Shown here piece by piece: positions 62,328-64,000 of a DNA stretch of 64,000 nucleotides. The DNA is taken from positions 1,291,336 through 1,355,335 of the forward strand of contig NZ_JAJTUT010000001.1 in NCBI RefSeq assembly GCF_022399565.1, in the 5' to 3' direction. A program made the translations under genes and the position numbers. Position 1 is the stretch's first letter; every line of letters starts with the position of its first letter. This stretch comes from Flavobacterium algicola. Lineage in GTDB: Bacteria > Bacteroidota > Bacteroidia > Flavobacteriales > Flavobacteriaceae. The notes beneath the pieces were generated by a model, which searched no databases, was not told the DNA's origin, and saw only the letters and a program-made list of their open reading frames with translations.

Positions 62328-63047
62328 TTATACCGCCTCTTCATAGAGCGATAAAACGGGAAGTCCCAATTTATCATTGAAATCTTCTTTTCTAGCCTTG
62401 TTAAATTTTATCTTTTGATTTTTACGAGTTTGAACGAGCATATCAATACTATGCTTGCTTATCGCTTCGTTGAGGTAAGTCGACATATCTTCATAATTGT
62501 CTTGAAAATTGGATGTTTGACTAACAATTTCTAACGGGAAATGTTCATTTAAGAACTGCTGAATATTCTCCACAGTCTTAGTAGTGTTGTTTTCTATATA
62601 AAGCGCTTTGTTAAAATTGCCTTCACATTCTATATTACCCAAATTAAGAATTGGACATTTGTGATTGGTAGCTAATTGAACTAAATATTGATGAATTTTT
62701 TGAGTCTCTTGTCGGTAAGAATGTGGAAATACGACTAACTTTATTTCGTAAAACTCAATAATACCTTTGAAAATCAAAGACGATAGACCCGATTGATTGT
62801 GAATTTTTAGGGTACAGTTTGGATGAATGCTTGCGATATAACGACAAGTTTCTAAAACTTCTTCTTGATTTGGAGTCAAACCAATTCTCATTTCTCTTAA
62901 ATACTGACTAGCAGAATAGGTGTCAGGTGCCTCAGTAGTCATCATTAAAAGAATGGTGCAATCTTTTGTACTGGCTTGAAATATAGCAGATTTTACAGCC
63001 GATAAAGTGTCAGATTGTAATGTTGTAGGGATTAAAATGTTTTTCAT
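62328..63047 (-). CDS. Universal-stress-like protein
   Basis: 239 residues, starting MKNILIPTTLQSDTLSAVKS (20 residues). The N-terminal half fits one Usp fold (ILIPTTLQSD; later LVVFPHSYR). The C-terminal half looks like a degenerate second Usp-like unit (NKALYIENNTT...MLVQTRKNQ). The glycine-rich nucleotide loop of active Usp proteins (GxxGxxG) is not visible in either half, so it may not bind ATP. ATG 63047 is preferred; an upstream ATG at 63071 is possible. Between a sensor kinase gene and bestrophin. Confidence 0.72.
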   Translation of the reverse strand: MKNILIPTTLQSDTLSAVKSAIFQASTKDCTILLMMTTEAPDTYSASQYLREMRIGLTPNQEEVLETCRYIASIHPNCTLKIHNQSGLSSLIFKGIIEFYEIKLVVFPHSYRQETQKIHQYLVQLATNHKCPILNLGNIECEGNFNKALYIENNTTKTVENIQQFLNEHFPLEIVSQTSNFQDNYEDMSTYLNEAISKHSIDMLVQTRKNQKIKFNKARKEDFNDKLGLPVLSLYEEAV

Positions 63048-63123
63048 ATGTATAGCTTTTAGTTTATACATACAAATTAATCAGTCCTACATTAGAACGC
63101 TCTTAATTTAAAATTAGAATATC

Positions 63124-64000
63124 CTAAGATTCAACATTAGAATTTTTAATGTTCGATTTCTTAAAGATAATTGTGACAATAGTACCCTTATCCTGCTCAG
63201 ATTGTACTAGAAGCTCTCCATCGTGCATTCGAATAATTTTCATAGCAAGAGGTAGTCCTAAACCATAGCCGATATACTTTGCTGCAATTTTACCTCTAAA
63301 GAATGGTTCGTAAAGATGTGGAATGTCCTCTGGAGGAATTCCGATTCCAATGTCATTTATGGCAATCTTTATCGCCTCATTACTTGCGGTAAGCACAACA
63401 AAGACTTCATTATTATCCGAATATTTTACTCCATTTGTAATAATATTATTAATAGCCAGTTCCAACAATGGTTTGTTACAGGGTAACAGCAATAAATTAG
63501 AATCTGTTGGTGCAAAATTTAGTTTGATTACTACTCTGTTATTCGGGTGTAATTTATCTATATCAGATTTCACATCCAGTAATAACTCATCAATTCTAGC
63601 AATATCCTGCACTTGTTTTTTGCCATCGTAACCTGTTTGTGTCAATTTAAGTAGACTTTCGGTCAAGTTGCCTAATCGAGAGGCTTGATTGTATATATTG
63701 CCCAAAGAATGTTTGTATTCTTCTGCATCTCTTTCTTTCAAAAGCATAATTTCAGCTTCGGCAATAATGGTTGTAATTGGTGTTTTTAATTCGTGTGATG
63801 CGTTGTTGATAAAGTTGGCTTGTATCTCAAAGGAGGTTTCTAAACGGTCCAGCATATCGTTGAATGTAGCTGTTAAATCAGATAGTTCTGGAGAATTTTT
63901 GACATCGGGTAATCTGTTGTGCAGGTTGGAAGCGCTAATACGTTTTACCTCTTTTGTAATTCTAGATACTGGAAAAAAGACACGCTTGGCCAAGATTCGA
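63124..64000 (-). CDS. Sensor histidine kinase (5' end cut by window)
   Basis: The frame is open to base 64000, so the N-terminal sensor part is missing. Visible: end of a membrane helix and HAMP domain (PVSRITKEVKRISASNLHNR, 20 residues), HisKA with the phospho-accepting His in NASHELKTPITTII (codon at 63795-63793), then HATPase_c with N-box NNIITNGVKYSDNN, G1 NDIGIGIPPEDIPHLYEPFF (20 residues) and GYGLGLPLAMKIIRMHDG. The response regulator is expected beyond the window. It lies 76 bp before a Usp-like gene, followed by bestrophin. Confidence 0.93.
   Translation of the reverse strand, partial: RILAKRVFFPVSRITKEVKRISASNLHNRLPDVKNSPELSDLTATFNDMLDRLETSFEIQANFINNASHELKTPITTIIAEAEIMLLKERDAEEYKHSLGNIYNQASRLGNLTESLLKLTQTGYDGKKQVQDIARIDELLLDVKSDIDKLHPNNRVVIKLNFAPTDSNLLLLPCNKPLLELAINNIITNGVKYSDNNEVFVVLTASNEAIKIAINDIGIGIPPEDIPHLYEPFFRGKIAAKYIGYGLGLPLAMKIIRMHDGELLVQSEQDKGTIVTIIFKKSNIKNSNVES

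Overview
The window is AT-rich chromosomal DNA from a member of the Bacteroidota, most likely a Flavobacterium or close relative. The evidence is the gene content: a gliding/type IX secretion lipoprotein (SprE/PorW), GldH, a CarboxypepD_reg-type TonB receptor, and DUF4175, DUF6503 and DUF6515 family proteins. The promoters also fit, with -7 elements of the form TAnnTTTG and almost no Shine-Dalgarno sequences. No plasmid, prophage or complete insertion sequence is visible. Most genes are conserved flavobacterial housekeeping genes.

Layout. 1-8 kb: 3' part of sprE (minus), a ferredoxin-type reductase, dprA, an HU-CCDC81/SPOR protein and two small envelope proteins. 8-18 kb: a mainly minus-strand block with a PIF1-like helicase, an OmpH/Skp-like lipoprotein, a methyltransferase, mnmG, ybeY and a DUF4175 membrane protein. 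Three parS-like palindromes flank mnmG. 18-31 kb: gltX, an SPFH protein, a YtxH/holin-like/DUF6327 membrane cassette, glnS, folB, tRNA-Cys followed by an unusual tandem array of copies of its own 3' end plus terminator, and the rnr-DUF2807-LysE operon. 31.03-31.71 kb: a gene-free AT-rich stretch with several TTATCAACA boxes, proposed here as the chromosomal origin. 31.7-37 kb: rpiB, DUF1294, a Fic gene bracketed by two nearly identical 41-bp palindromes, tex, and about 1 kb of eight degenerate repeats. 37-43 kb: a PepSY protein, tatA, a coiled-coil protein, the mntH(USP fusion)-mntR manganese operon and an acid phosphatase. 43-51 kb: a TonB receptor/thioredoxin-like/lycopene-cyclase-like operon, bacilliredoxin, a 2Fe-2S ferredoxin, a DUF6503 lipoprotein and a YHYH protein overlapping a membrane protein. 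51-61 kb: a lipocalin-like lipoprotein, DUF3754, trhO, ricT-gldH-PBP1A, GNAT, and the two subunits of a 3-oxoacid CoA-transferase. 61-64 kb: bestrophin, a universal-stress-like protein and a histidine kinase cut by the window end.

The best-supported large-scale picture is an origin-proximal region. Coding strand is mostly minus left of about 31 kb (14 of 18 protein genes between 8 and 31 kb) and mostly plus to its right (21 of 30). The switch falls at the DnaA-box cluster, and parS sites lie about 17 kb away. The most unusual local structures are the tRNA-Cys 3'-end array, the palindrome-bracketed Fic gene, and a 17-bp inverted repeat between rpiB and DUF1294. I did not find a clearly new multi-gene defence or metabolic system.

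Functions are assigned from motifs and family recognition by eye. No database search was run.
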